From: an uncultured Ruaniaceae bacterium
Lineage (GTDB): Bacteria > Actinomycetota > Actinomycetes > Actinomycetales > Beutenbergiaceae
Length of the DNA stretch: 8,727 nucleotides
Reading direction: 5' to 3'
Assembly: GCA_938004115.1 (NCBI GenBank)
Contig: CALKWS010000420.1
Coordinates: 1-8,727 of the forward strand
Part shown: positions 1 to 7,148 of the stretch, piece after piece
Layout of the letters: every line of letters starts with the position of its first letter
Position numbering within the stretch: the stretch's first letter is position 1
Made by a program: the position numbers and the translations under genes
Notes under the pieces: model-generated
What the model saw: only the letters and a program-made list of their open reading frames with translations
Told to the model about the DNA's origin: nothing
Database searches by the model: none

Positions 1-2
1 TC

Positions 3-131
3 GGCATTACGGCGACCGCCACGGCGTGCATCGGCACTGCGGCCATCGGACGACGTGCCCCGGGTGTGGCGAGCACGACAGCCCCCAGCGCTGCCCCCGC
101 GCCGGCGTGTCAGTGCCCTGGGGTAATCTGA
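3..131 (+). CDS. Possible 3' end of an upstream gene (partial, uncertain)
   Basis: The third forward frame is open from the left edge to a TGA at 129-131. It would encode about 42 residues: an Ala/Thr/Ile/Gly-rich stretch that could be the end of a membrane helix, then Arg-Arg and an Ala/Pro-rich tail. Third codon positions are mostly G or C. However, the second forward frame is also open, to a TAA at 176-178, with equally high GC3 and a His/Cys-rich product. The choice of frame is therefore weak and no family is recognisable. It may not be a gene at all. Confidence 0.22.
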   Translation, partial: GITATATACIGTAAIGRRAPGVASTTAPSAAPAPACQCPGVI

Positions 132-212
132 AATCGCAGGTCAGGGCAGGTCAACGGGGACCGCGAACAGCCTGCTAAGACGAGCGACGGCGAGGGATGG
201 GAGTGGGGCTGC
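132..212 (+). promoter_or_regulatory. Leader upstream of the J-domain/NERD gene
   Basis: This short gap precedes the GTG start at 213. A purine-rich stretch at about 191-208, with repeated GGGA/GGAG/GGGG runs, lies just upstream of the GTG and can serve as the ribosome binding site. I see no convincing -35/-10 pair, so the promoter position is open. Confidence 0.3.
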
Positions 213-1673
213 GTGCCTGAGGTCAATTACTACGAGGTCCTCGGAGTTTCACGTGGAGCGCCCCCGGAGGTGATCAAAGCCGCCTACCGCGCGCACGCGA
301 AGGTCAAGCATCCCGACCGTGAGGGCGGCGGAGATGAGTTCGCGAGGATCACCGAGGCTTACCAGGTCCTGTCGGACGAGGAGCAGCGCCGCCGCCACGA
401 CGCCGAACTGGACACCGCCCAGAACGGTGGACCGGCACCGGCTGCCGAGGACCTGGACGACTGGGGGGAGCCGATCGATGACACCGGCGGGTGGGGTGAG
501 CCGCAGGCCACCGGCCCGGACACCGGCCCTGCCCCGCGGCCCGACGCCGGTTCCGGACCGCGTCCCGGGAAGGACCGTCGACCGAAGCCGGACTTCGCCA
601 CCCAGGACCCTAGAATCCTCGCGGGTTACGACGCCTGGGCCGACCTGCCGATCACCCCGCAGGAGTTGTCCTGGATGGGCAGGGCCGAGCAACTTCGCCA
701 GGGCACCCGACCGGTGGCGGTCGCGGGCACGGCATCCGCGTTGGCGCCGGGCCGGTTCGGCTTCCGGCATATCGCGCTGGTGGCCTGGTTGGCCAGTTGC
801 GTGCTGCTGGGGATGGCCGGTGCCGGGCCCGGGTTTGGAGCGGGTGCGCTGATCGGCGGAATCGTCCTCGGGTCGGCGCGGGCGAGGAACCTCAGCGGGT
901 GCTTCCCCACCGGTGCCTACCTGCTGTACTACCTCATCGCGCTCATGGTGGTCCCGATGGGCGCCGCGAATGGGCTGTCCGTCGGTGCCAGCCTCCTGCC
1001 GTTGCTCTCGGCGGTGACCTACGGGTTGGCGGTGGAGTCATGGCGCCGGCACGCGGAGTCCCGACCGAAGAATCGGGCACGCGAACCCGAACTGCTACCC
1101 ACCGCCGCGGTGGAGCAGAACTTCCAGTGGGGTAACCCCGGCGGCCACCTGTTCTCCGGGAAGAACACCTTCACCGCCCGCAACGCCACCCTTGGCTTCG
1201 GGGGAGAGATCCTCACCAGCCAACTCATCGACGTGTTCGCCGCTATCCCCGGGGTGCGCGTGGTGCACGGACTGGTGCCCGGCGCCGGTGAGGCGGACGT
1301 CGACCACGCCATCCTGTGCGGCAACCGCGTGGTGCTGGTGGACGCCAAGAACTGGGCCGGCGGGGACTATTACTGGCTCAGCGGCCAGGTGATGTCCACC
1401 ACCGCCGACGGGGTGCTCCCGCGCGGTAACCCGATGCACTGGGCACTGCCGATCATCACCCGGGCATTACCCCGCAAGGTGGTGCGCCCGGTGGTGGTGA
1501 TCCACTCCAACAACGGCGCCCCGGTGCGCACCAACAACCAGGGGCGCAACGGCGGCGCGGAACTGATGACCCCGCTGGAGTTCGTGGAGACCATCGGTCA
1601 GTGGCTGGTGGAGGCCGACGGCAGGAAGATCGACCGTCGTGCGCTGTCCCAGTTGGTGGCGTGGGCGCAGTGA
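213..1673 (+). CDS. J-domain protein with membrane segments and C-terminal NERD-like nuclease domain
   Basis: Residues 1-67 form a canonical J-domain: NYYEVLGV at the start, the HPD tripeptide at 33-35, and the helix III/IV pattern ending in ITEAYQVLSDEEQRRRHDAEL. J-domains stimulate Hsp70 (DnaK) ATPase activity. Residues 70-128 are a low-complexity linker rich in Pro, Gly and Asp. Residues 185-276 contain about four hydrophobic segments (roughly 185-204, 207-222, 234-250 and 257-276), so the protein is probably membrane-anchored. Residues 325-485 resemble the NERD domain, a restriction-endonuclease-like fold. Candidate active-site positions are E332 in GFGGE, D364 in EADVDHA and the D377-A-K379 triad, where the usual ExK is DAK. 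Zinc-binding CxxC motifs and a G/F region are absent, so it is not a housekeeping DnaJ. It starts at GTG because the J-domain begins immediately there. The next gene follows in the same direction and is probably co-transcribed. J-domain assignment is firm; NERD assignment is good; in vivo role is unknown. Confidence 0.85.
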   Translation: MPEVNYYEVLGVSRGAPPEVIKAAYRAHAKVKHPDREGGGDEFARITEAYQVLSDEEQRRRHDAELDTAQNGGPAPAAEDLDDWGEPIDDTGGWGEPQATGPDTGPAPRPDAGSGPRPGKDRRPKPDFATQDPRILAGYDAWADLPITPQELSWMGRAEQLRQGTRPVAVAGTASALAPGRFGFRHIALVAWLASCVLLGMAGAGPGFGAGALIGGIVLGSARARNLSGCFPTGAYLLYYLIALMVVPMGAANGLSVGASLLPLLSAVTYGLAVESWRRHAESRPKNRAREPELLPTAAVEQNFQWGNPGGHLFSGKNTFTARNATLGFGGEILTSQLIDVFAAIPGVRVVHGLVPGAGEADVDHAILCGNRVVLVDAKNWAGGDYYWLSGQVMSTTADGVLPRGNPMHWALPIITRALPRKVVRPVVVIHSNNGAPVRTNNQGRNGGAELMTPLEFVETIGQWLVEADGRKIDRRALSQLVAWAQ

Positions 1674-1724
1674 CGCGCTCCAATGCATGACCGAACACCA
1701 CCACATCCGTACTGAAGGAGAGAC

Positions 1725-2495
1725 ATGGGGAACCTGATCCGTAGGGCACCTGCCGCTGCACCCGGGACGCGCGGTGCGGACACCGGCGCCGACGGCAACG
1801 TCGAGGAGGTGAAGTTCACGGCCACGGCCACCACCTTCGGCGATCTCGGCCTCCCGGACCCACGGGCGCAGCAGGGCGTGCTGTCCAGCGGGGTGCGGAC
1901 CGAGGGCAGCCGCGTTCGGCGCCGGCGGTCCGATGAGACGTACTTCAGGCGCGCGATTGCCTGGACCGCCACCCGCCGGCGCATCCTCATCCACCGGATG
2001 GAGCAGCCGCTCGCGCCGCAGGCGGACGGGCGGTTCCGCGCCACCGGCCCCTGGGTGAAAGCAGGTTCCGTGCTCCGGGAGGCGGCCGCACCGGCCGCGG
2101 TGCGCCGCGGCGACGTCCCTTACGCACCGAAGACCGGTGCCGGCGCCGAAGCCGACGACGACGGGCCGGACCATCAGGACCGGTTCAGCAAGGCCCACAG
2201 CGACCTGGCCGTGCTGCCCCGGCCGGTGCGCGCCTCGGTGCTGAACCGGGCCGCGAACCCGGATCACTTCTACACGCTGTTACTGGAACACGTGCGCAAC
2301 GGCGCGGTGCAGTCGCACTCGCTGAACCTGCTGCGCGTCAACTCCCAGGAGGGGATCGTGGTGGTGGCCTCGCGCCAGGCGGGGGCCTCGACCTGGCAGG
2401 TGGAGCAATACACCTACGACTTCACCCCGGCCGGCACCGGGAGCCCGGCCCTCGGTGGTGGCAGCACCGGCGCGCACAGCGGCAAACTGACGTAG
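1725..2495 (+). CDS. Uncharacterised 256-residue protein downstream of the J-domain/NERD gene
   Basis: I do not recognise this protein. It begins at ATG with a strong GAAGGAGAG ribosome binding site about 6-8 bases upstream and ends at TAG 2493-2495. No signal peptide or membrane segment is visible. Residues 1-25 are Ala/Gly-rich and probably disordered. Residues 26-110 are basic, with an RVRRRR run at 63-68 and RRR at 84-86. Residues 138-150 form an Ala/Asp-rich break. The best-ordered part is residues 155-235, with alternating helix and strand character: a segment around DHFYTLLLEHV (180-190), then strands around LNLLRVN, GIVVVASRQ and WQVEQYTYDF. The last 20 residues are Gly/Ser-rich. It lies 51 bases behind the J-domain/NERD gene on the same strand, so a shared transcript and related function are plausible. 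High GC3 and the clear ribosome binding site support a real gene. Confidence 0.7.
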   Translation: MGNLIRRAPAAAPGTRGADTGADGNVEEVKFTATATTFGDLGLPDPRAQQGVLSSGVRTEGSRVRRRRSDETYFRRAIAWTATRRRILIHRMEQPLAPQADGRFRATGPWVKAGSVLREAAAPAAVRRGDVPYAPKTGAGAEADDDGPDHQDRFSKAHSDLAVLPRPVRASVLNRAANPDHFYTLLLEHVRNGAVQSHSLNLLRVNSQEGIVVVASRQAGASTWQVEQYTYDFTPAGTGSPALGGGSTGAHSGKLT

Positions 2496-2505
2496 CCCGC
2501 GGGCT
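2494..2505. terminator. Perfect 12-bp palindrome overlapping the stop codon (weak terminator candidate)
   Basis: AGCCCGCGGGCT is its own reverse complement and begins inside the TAG stop of the 256-residue gene. It lies between convergent genes, where a transcription end is expected. It has no loop of its own and no T-run follows, so it is not a standard intrinsic terminator. No better terminator hairpin is visible in the junction. Confidence 0.2.
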
Positions 2506-2641
2506 GGACGACGACTCAGCGCACGGCTGGACGACGACGGGCTCAGCGCCCAGGCCGGACGCCGCCTCCCACCGCCTTTACCGGACGCCGGCTGCCACCG
2601 CCTTTACCGGACGCCGGCTCAGCGCACGGACGGGACGCCGG
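2502..2641. repeat. Degenerate tandem repeat array at the convergent gene junction
   Basis: A GGACG(A/C)CG core recurs at 2506, 2529, 2557, 2583, 2609 and 2633, giving steps of 23, 28, 26, 26 and 24 bases. The clearest pair is an identical 25-base unit at 2569-2593 and 2595-2619, one base apart. A second pair is GGCTGGACGACGAC at 2502-2515 and 2525-2538. CTCAGCGCAC recurs at 2515-2524 and 2618-2627, with a near copy at 2542-2551. The period is not a multiple of three. The right end lies within the last codons and TGA of the minus-strand amidase gene. Confidence 0.8.
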
Positions 2642-3647
2642 CCGCGCGGTCGCGCAGGTGCTGGTGCATACCGCCGAAGGCCGCCGCGGCACGTTCGCCC
2701 AGCAGCCGCTTCGGCACCTTCGCCACCATCGTGTACACGTGGTCCACCACGTTGGCCACCGGGCTGAGCACGATCTGGGAGACCAGTTGGTAGGCGTCCA
2801 TCGTGCTCAGATCCAGCAACTCCGCGACCCAGTGCACCATCTCCACCTGGGCGATCCGGAACGCGTCCTCCAGCGGTTTGGTGGAGCCGGTGGTGATCAG
2901 GTACTCATCGGTCTCGATCCGGGGCCAGCCCGGGGCGCCGCCCTTGATCAACTCCACGATGAACATGGAGTTCATCGCGCACTCCACCGCCACACCGCAG
3001 GTCTCACCCTCACCCTGGCGGGCATGGCCATCGCCCAGGCTGAACAACGCGCCCGGCACGTTCACGCCCAGGTAGACGGTGGTGTTCGCCCGCAGTTCGG
3101 GGGTGTCCATGTTCCCGCCCCACCGGCCCGGCGCGAGCGCGGACCTGGCCTCGCCCAACGCCGGGGCCACACCCACGGTGCCGTGCATCGGGTCCAGCGG
3201 AAGCGGCAGGCGCAGATCGTTGTCGTTGGCCCGGTAGATCACCTGCCGGTTGGCCAGGTCGAACTCATAGAACCAGGTGTCCTCCGGCAGCGGCGGGGCG
3301 AGCAACGCGGTGTCCCCGGTGCCGGTCAGGGAACCGAAGTACTCCACCGACGTGCTCACTCCCCAGTCCAGCCGCGGTTCGATGCTCACGAAGTGCACCG
3401 CGAGCGTGTCACCCGGCTCGGCCCCCTCCACGAAGAACGGGCCGGTCTGCGGGTTCAGGAAGCGCGGATCCAGGTGCTCCGAGGGCTTCATGCCCGGGCG
3501 GGTGATCTGCCCGGCGAAGCAGTCCAGCGTCGAGGTGGACACCAGGGTGCCCGGCTTGATCTGCGCCCGAGGCTCCACCCCGCCGAAGGTGTACACCAAC
3601 TCAGCCGGGTCCACGTCCGGGGCGACGTCGAAGTCCAACGTGTCCAT
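2619..3647 (-). CDS. Acetamidase/formamidase family protein
   Basis: This is a cytoplasmic amidase of the FmdA/AmdA family, whose known members hydrolyse formamide or acetamide to ammonia and the corresponding acid. Family landmarks, numbered from the upstream ATG, are GGNMDTPEL near 179-187 and the conserved SLGDGHARQGEGE near 205-217, followed by a helix-rich C-terminus. There is no signal peptide. The length lies between short family members (about 300) and full-length FmdA types (about 400). An ATG at 3653 overlaps the upstream permease stop as ATGA. I prefer the ATG at 3647, giving 342 residues, because the GGAAAGGA ribosome binding site sits 5 bases before it but directly abuts the first ATG. 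The choice changes the protein by only two residues. It is the last gene of the operon, so the imported substrate is probably its substrate. Formamide versus acetamide or another amide cannot be decided from sequence. Confidence 0.9.
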   Translation of the reverse strand: MDTLDFDVAPDVDPAELVYTFGGVEPRAQIKPGTLVSTSTLDCFAGQITRPGMKPSEHLDPRFLNPQTGPFFVEGAEPGDTLAVHFVSIEPRLDWGVSTSVEYFGSLTGTGDTALLAPPLPEDTWFYEFDLANRQVIYRANDNDLRLPLPLDPMHGTVGVAPALGEARSALAPGRWGGNMDTPELRANTTVYLGVNVPGALFSLGDGHARQGEGETCGVAVECAMNSMFIVELIKGGAPGWPRIETDEYLITTGSTKPLEDAFRIAQVEMVHWVAELLDLSTMDAYQLVSQIVLSPVANVVDHVYTMVAKVPKRLLGERAAAAFGGMHQHLRDRAAGVPSVR

Positions 3648-3649
3648 CG

Positions 3650-4732
3650 TCATCCTTTCCCCACCAGGGCGTCCTCGGTGCGGTCAGGGCTGTTGCGCCG
3701 TCGTTGCCGGCCACGGGCCCAGTTCGCGCCCAGTTCGGTCCGCTCCACCAGCCCGCCGGGCCGGAAGGCGAGCACCAGGATGAGCACGATCGCCAGCAGG
3801 ATCTCCGTCATCCCCACCGTGTCGAAGGGGAAACTGTCGTTCATCCCCAGGGCGTTCTCCATCTGGCGCAGACCCTCGCTGACCACGGTGATGATCAGCA
3901 CGCCCAGGGCGGTCCCGGACACGGTCTGCGGCCCGCCGACGATGAGCATGGTGAGCACGATGAACGTCATCGACATGTAGAACGCCCCGGGCTGGAAGGA
4001 GGTGATGAAGTGCGCCCACATCGCCCCGGCCATGCCGCAGATGAACGCGGAGATCACGAACGCGATCCACCGCGTCCGCACCACGTCGATACCCACCGCG
4101 TTGGCGGCGTGCACGTTGTCCCGGGAGGCCCGCAACTTCATCCCCAGACTGCTCTCCTTGAACACGAACGCCACCACGATGACGATGAACGCCCAGATCG
4201 CCGCGGTCCACATGTCGGTGTACTTCAACAGCCCGAACAGGGTGCGCGGACCATTGGTCATCGCCGTCCATTGCGACAGCACCACGTGCACGATCACCAG
4301 CAGCGCGAAGGAGGCGATCGCGGCGGCGGTGTCGGCCAGCCGCATCAGCGGGAAGCCCACGACCGCCGCGAACACCGCGGCCAGCAGCGCCGCTGCGAAC
4401 ACCGCTGGGAGGAAACCCAGCTGCAGGTCCTGGAACGGGGTGTACAGGTCCGGCAGCGACATCAGTTTCTGCTCCGGGGGCAGGGAGAACAGCGCCGAGG
4501 CGTAGGCCCCGATCCCCATGAACCCCACATGGGCGAAGGACAGTAGACCGGAGTTGCCCATGAAGATCTGCAACCCCAGCACCATGATCACGTTGACGAA
4601 CATCACCGTGGTGATGCGATCCACCAGGGAGGAGCCGAACAGCGAGGCCACGATCGCCACGATCAGGAAGATGCCCAGGGTGAGGGCCACCGGGATCACC
4701 TTGCGGGCGCTCAAGCCCGACGGAACCTTCAT
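3650..4732 (-). CDS. livM: ABC transporter permease, LivM type
   Basis: This is a membrane permease subunit of a branched-chain-amino-acid-type (HAAT family) ABC importer, 360 residues. Its LivM landmarks are the GNSGLLSFAHVGFMGIGAYASA segment (59-80), the cytoplasmic coupling loop LGMKLRASRDNVHAANAVGIDVVRTR (196-221) that contacts the ATPase, and the C-terminal FRPGGLVER. About eight to ten hydrophobic helices are visible, the first at 11-33. The last 30 residues are a charged Arg-rich tail. The frame remains open upstream to 5008, but that extension is Arg/Gly/Pro-rich, lies inside livH and resembles no LivM. I therefore start at ATG 4732, which has GAAAGGA 7 bases upstream and overlaps the livH stop by one base (TGATG). 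Its stop overlaps the amidase start region. Confidence 0.92.
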   Translation of the reverse strand: MKVPSGLSARKVIPVALTLGIFLIVAIVASLFGSSLVDRITTVMFVNVIMVLGLQIFMGNSGLLSFAHVGFMGIGAYASALFSLPPEQKLMSLPDLYTPFQDLQLGFLPAVFAAALLAAVFAAVVGFPLMRLADTAAAIASFALLVIVHVVLSQWTAMTNGPRTLFGLLKYTDMWTAAIWAFIVIVVAFVFKESSLGMKLRASRDNVHAANAVGIDVVRTRWIAFVISAFICGMAGAMWAHFITSFQPGAFYMSMTFIVLTMLIVGGPQTVSGTALGVLIITVVSEGLRQMENALGMNDSFPFDTVGMTEILLAIVLILVLAFRPGGLVERTELGANWARGRQRRRNSPDRTEDALVGKG

Positions 4733-5625
4733 CAACCGATCCTTTCCGTGGCGAAACGTCCCCTGATCAGACCCTGCGGGCGGACCACCAGCACGAGGAT
4801 GACGACGGCGAAGATCACCGCGTCCCGGAACGCCAGCAGGTCCTGGGGCAGGACCAGTTGCAGCGCGATGGTCAGCGCCCCCATGAAGAAGCCGCCCGCG
4901 ATCGCTCCGGAGAGGCTGTTCATCCCGCCCACCACGATCGCGATCAGCGCCACCAGCAGCGGGGCCATCCCCACGGTGGGGGAGACCGACCCGATCCGGC
5001 CGATCCACAGGAAGCCGGCGACCCCGGCGAGCACCCCGCTGATCAGGAACGCGGTGGCGATCACCTGGTTGGCGCGCACGCCGAGCAGTTGGAGCATGCG
5101 GAAGTCATCGGCCGCCGCCCGTAACGTGAGCCCGAGCCGGGTGCGCTGCATCACCAGCATCAGCCCCAGCAGGGTCAGTCCGCTGATGGCGATGATGATC
5201 AGGTTGGACACCCCGATCCGCAGTCCGCCCACCGTCAGGCTGGTGTGGAACCAGGTGGGCACGTCCACCGCCCGGGGGCGGGGGGAGACGAACACCAGGG
5301 CCAGGTTCTGCAACAGCGTGCTGACCGCGAAGGAGGTGATCAGCATGGCGTTCATCGAGTTGGACCGCACCGGGCGGAACGCCACCCGTTCGGTGAGCAC
5401 ACTGGCCAGGCCGGCGGCCACCACCGCGGAGATGAGCAGCCCCACCAGCGGGATGAAGGTGCCCTGCAGGATGTACCAGGTGTACCCGGCCACCATGATG
5501 AGTTCCCCGTAGGCGAAGTTCACCAGCCGCAGGATGCCGAACACCATGATCAGCCCGAGGGCGAACAGCGCGTACAGGCTGCCCAGGCTCAGTGCGTTGA
5601 CGGCGAATTGCAGGATGTCGTTCAT
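4732..5625 (-). CDS. livH: ABC transporter permease, LivH type
   Basis: This is the second permease subunit of the importer, 297 residues, expected to pair with the LivM-type protein. It shows the LivH pattern: ALSLGSLYALFALGLIMVFGILRLVNFAYGE near the N-terminus (11-41), the coupling loop RLGLTLRAAADDFRMLQLLGV (163-183), GGMNSLSGAIAGGFFMGAL (233-251) and the C-terminal VVRPQGLIRGRF. Roughly eight hydrophobic helices are present. A GTG at 5628 immediately precedes the chosen ATG. GGAG lies 5 bases before ATG 5625, so I prefer that start; the alternative adds one residue. It starts 15 bases after the ATPase stop and overlaps the next permease by one base. Confidence 0.93.
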   Translation of the reverse strand: MNDILQFAVNALSLGSLYALFALGLIMVFGILRLVNFAYGELIMVAGYTWYILQGTFIPLVGLLISAVVAAGLASVLTERVAFRPVRSNSMNAMLITSFAVSTLLQNLALVFVSPRPRAVDVPTWFHTSLTVGGLRIGVSNLIIIAISGLTLLGLMLVMQRTRLGLTLRAAADDFRMLQLLGVRANQVIATAFLISGVLAGVAGFLWIGRIGSVSPTVGMAPLLVALIAIVVGGMNSLSGAIAGGFFMGALTIALQLVLPQDLLAFRDAVIFAVVILVLVVRPQGLIRGRFATERIG

Positions 5626-5640
5626 CACATCTCCATCGGG

Positions 5641-6354
5641 CTACAGCCCGCCCAGGTACGCCGACTCGATGTCGATCGACGCCTTGATCTGCTCCGGAGT
5701 GCCCTGTGCCGTCAACTCCCCGGTGGTGAGGAGGTAGGCGCGGTCGGCGATCTCCAGGGCCCGGGTCACGTTCTGCTCCACCAGCAGGATCGTCACGCCC
5801 TCGGCGTGCAGTTCCTGCACCACCTCGAACATCCGGTCCACCAGGGTGGGGGACAGGCCCAGCGAGGGTTCGTCGAGCATCAGCAACCGCGGGTTGGTCA
5901 ACATCGCCCGGGCGATCGCCAACTGCTGCTGTTCGCCGCCGGAGAGGGTGCCGGCGCCCTGGTTGGCGCGCTGGGCCAGGATCGGGAAACGCTGGAAGAT
6001 CCGCTCCCGCTGCTCGGCGACCTGGTCCTTGCGCTGCTGCCGGTAGGCACCCAGTTGCAGGTTCTCGTCCACCGTCAGGCTGGGGAAGATCCCGCGGTCC
6101 TCCGGTACCAGGGCGATGCCGAGCCGGGCGATCTCCGGGCTGGACTTGTTGTCGATGCGCTTGCCGTCCAGCATCACCGTGCCGGAGTGGGACCGGTGGG
6201 AACCGGCGATCGCGGCGAGCGTGGTGGTCTTACCGGCGCCGTTGGCGCCCACGAGGGCGACCAGTTCGCCCTCCTCGACCCGCAGGTCCACACCCTTGAG
6301 GGCGGTGATCGCCCCGTAGCGGGCACGCAGGTTCTGCACTGTCAGCAGACTCAT
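5641..6354 (-). CDS. livF: ABC transporter ATP-binding protein, LivF type
   Basis: This is one of the two cytoplasmic ATPases that drive the importer, 237 residues, the normal LivF length. Walker A is GANGAGKTT at 36-44. The LivF-typical VPEDRGIFPSLTVDENL follows at 83-99. The ABC signature is LSGGEQQQ at 137-144 and Walker B is LLMLDEP at 157-163. The H-loop position reads LVEQN (191-195), with Gln in place of His, as is usual in LivF proteins. An open extension to 6555 lies inside the preceding ATPase gene and is Arg/His/Pro-rich, so it is rejected. ATG 6354 has GGAG 5 bases upstream and overlaps the preceding stop as ATGA, suggesting translational coupling. Confidence 0.95.
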   Translation of the reverse strand: MSLLTVQNLRARYGAITALKGVDLRVEEGELVALVGANGAGKTTTLAAIAGSHRSHSGTVMLDGKRIDNKSSPEIARLGIALVPEDRGIFPSLTVDENLQLGAYRQQRKDQVAEQRERIFQRFPILAQRANQGAGTLSGGEQQQLAIARAMLTNPRLLMLDEPSLGLSPTLVDRMFEVVQELHAEGVTILLVEQNVTRALEIADRAYLLTTGELTAQGTPEQIKASIDIESAYLGGL

Positions 6355-7148
6355 GCACTCTCCGTGGATTCGGTGGCTTCCGGCAGCACCGCGGCCGAGG
6401 CCTGCTTGCCCAGGTACGCCTCCACCACCGTGGGGTCGGTGCGCACTTGGGCGGGGGTGCCCTCGGCGATCGTGCGGCCCTGGTTGAGCACGTGCAGGCG
6501 GTGGCACAGCCGCATGATGAGGTTCATGTCGTGGTCGATGATGAGCAGCCCGCACCCGAAGGTGGCCGGCAGGCTCGTCAGCCGTCCGAGGAGTTCCTCG
6601 CTCTCCTCCTCGTTCAGCCCGGCGGCCGGTTCGTCCAGGAGGAGGTAGTCACACCCGGTGGCCAGTGCCCGGAGGATCTCCACGATCCTCTTCTGCCCGT
6701 AGGACAGGGCGTCGGCGGTGACATCACGCAGGTGCTCCACCTCGAAGGCAGCGATGAGGTCATCGGCCACCCGGGTGGCTTCCCGCCGTCGTCTACCCAC
6801 GCCGAGAGCACCCAGTTGGACGTTCTCCACCACCGACATGGTGCCGAACAGCCGCACGGTCTGGAAGGTGCGCACCAGCCCGGACCGGGCGATGCGGTGC
6901 GGGCGGGCACCCGTCACCGCATCGCCGCGGATCGAGACGGTACCGGCGGTCGGTTCCAGCGCGCCGGAGAGGATGTTGACCAGCGTGGTCTTCCCCGAGC
7001 CGTTCGGGCCGATCAGCCCCACGATCTCGTCCTTGCCCAGTGAAAGGCTCACCGTGTCGAGTGCGCGAAGACCGGCGAAGTCCATCACGACGTCGGTGGC
7101 GGTGAGCCTTTCACCCGTGTCAGCGGATGTCACGGATCGGGGGTCCAT
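6351..7148 (-). CDS. livG: ABC transporter ATP-binding protein, LivG type
   Basis: This is the second ATPase of the importer, 265 residues from ATG 7148. Walker A is GPNGSGKTT at 47-55. A Q-loop segment LVRTFQTVRLF lies at 91-101, and MSVVENVQLG, typical of LivG, at 104-113. The signature is LSYGQKR at 148-154, Walker B is YLLLDEP at 168-174 and the H-loop is IIDHDM with His206. The C-terminus has the usual EGTPAQVRTDPTVVEAYLG followed by a short acidic tail. The start is uncertain. ATG 7148 overlaps the binding-protein gene by 19 bases with only a weak ribosome binding site. A GTG at 7133 would give a 4-base GTGA overlap, like other junctions in this operon, and a protein five residues shorter. 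Open frame upstream of 7148 is out-of-frame sequence of the binding-protein gene. Confidence 0.94.
   Translation of the reverse strand: MDPRSVTSADTGERLTATDVVMDFAGLRALDTVSLSLGKDEIVGLIGPNGSGKTTLVNILSGALEPTAGTVSIRGDAVTGARPHRIARSGLVRTFQTVRLFGTMSVVENVQLGALGVGRRRREATRVADDLIAAFEVEHLRDVTADALSYGQKRIVEILRALATGCDYLLLDEPAAGLNEEESEELLGRLTSLPATFGCGLLIIDHDMNLIMRLCHRLHVLNQGRTIAEGTPAQVRTDPTVVEAYLGKQASAAVLPEATESTESA

Noticed and set aside
213..1673. Annotation as housekeeping DnaJ or DnaJ2 chaperone
   Set aside because: Only the J-domain is shared. The G/F region, the CxxCxGxG zinc-finger repeats and the DnaJ C-terminal domains are absent, replaced by hydrophobic segments and a NERD-like domain.
1467..2267. 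Minus-strand open frame across the NERD domain end and the 256-residue gene
   Set aside because: It runs opposite the NERD domain, whose plus-strand reading has recognisable motifs, and opposite a gene with a strong ribosome binding site. The product is Arg/Gly/Ala-rich with no family resemblance.
2502..2641. Repeat array considered as a CRISPR
   Set aside because: The 25-base units are one base apart with no unique spacers, the other copies are degenerate, and no cas genes are nearby.
2658..3980. Long plus-strand open frame opposite the amidase and LivM genes
   Set aside because: The product is a low-complexity His/Arg/Gly/Val-rich sequence typical of antisense frames in high-GC coding DNA. 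The minus strand carries two clear protein families here.
4733..5008. 92-residue N-terminal extension of the LivM-type permease
   Set aside because: It lies within livH in another frame and is Arg/Asp/Gly/Pro-rich. The permease homology and a ribosome binding site both point to ATG 4732.
6355..6555. N-terminal extension of the LivF-type ATPase
   Set aside because: It overlaps the LivG gene out of frame and has His/Pro/Arg-rich composition. ATG 6354 gives a normal LivF N-terminus with an ATGA overlap.
5245..6648. Long plus-strand open frame opposite LivH, LivF and LivG
   Set aside because: It lies antisense to three well-supported ABC transporter genes, and its translation is His/Gln/Gly-rich with no recognisable domain.
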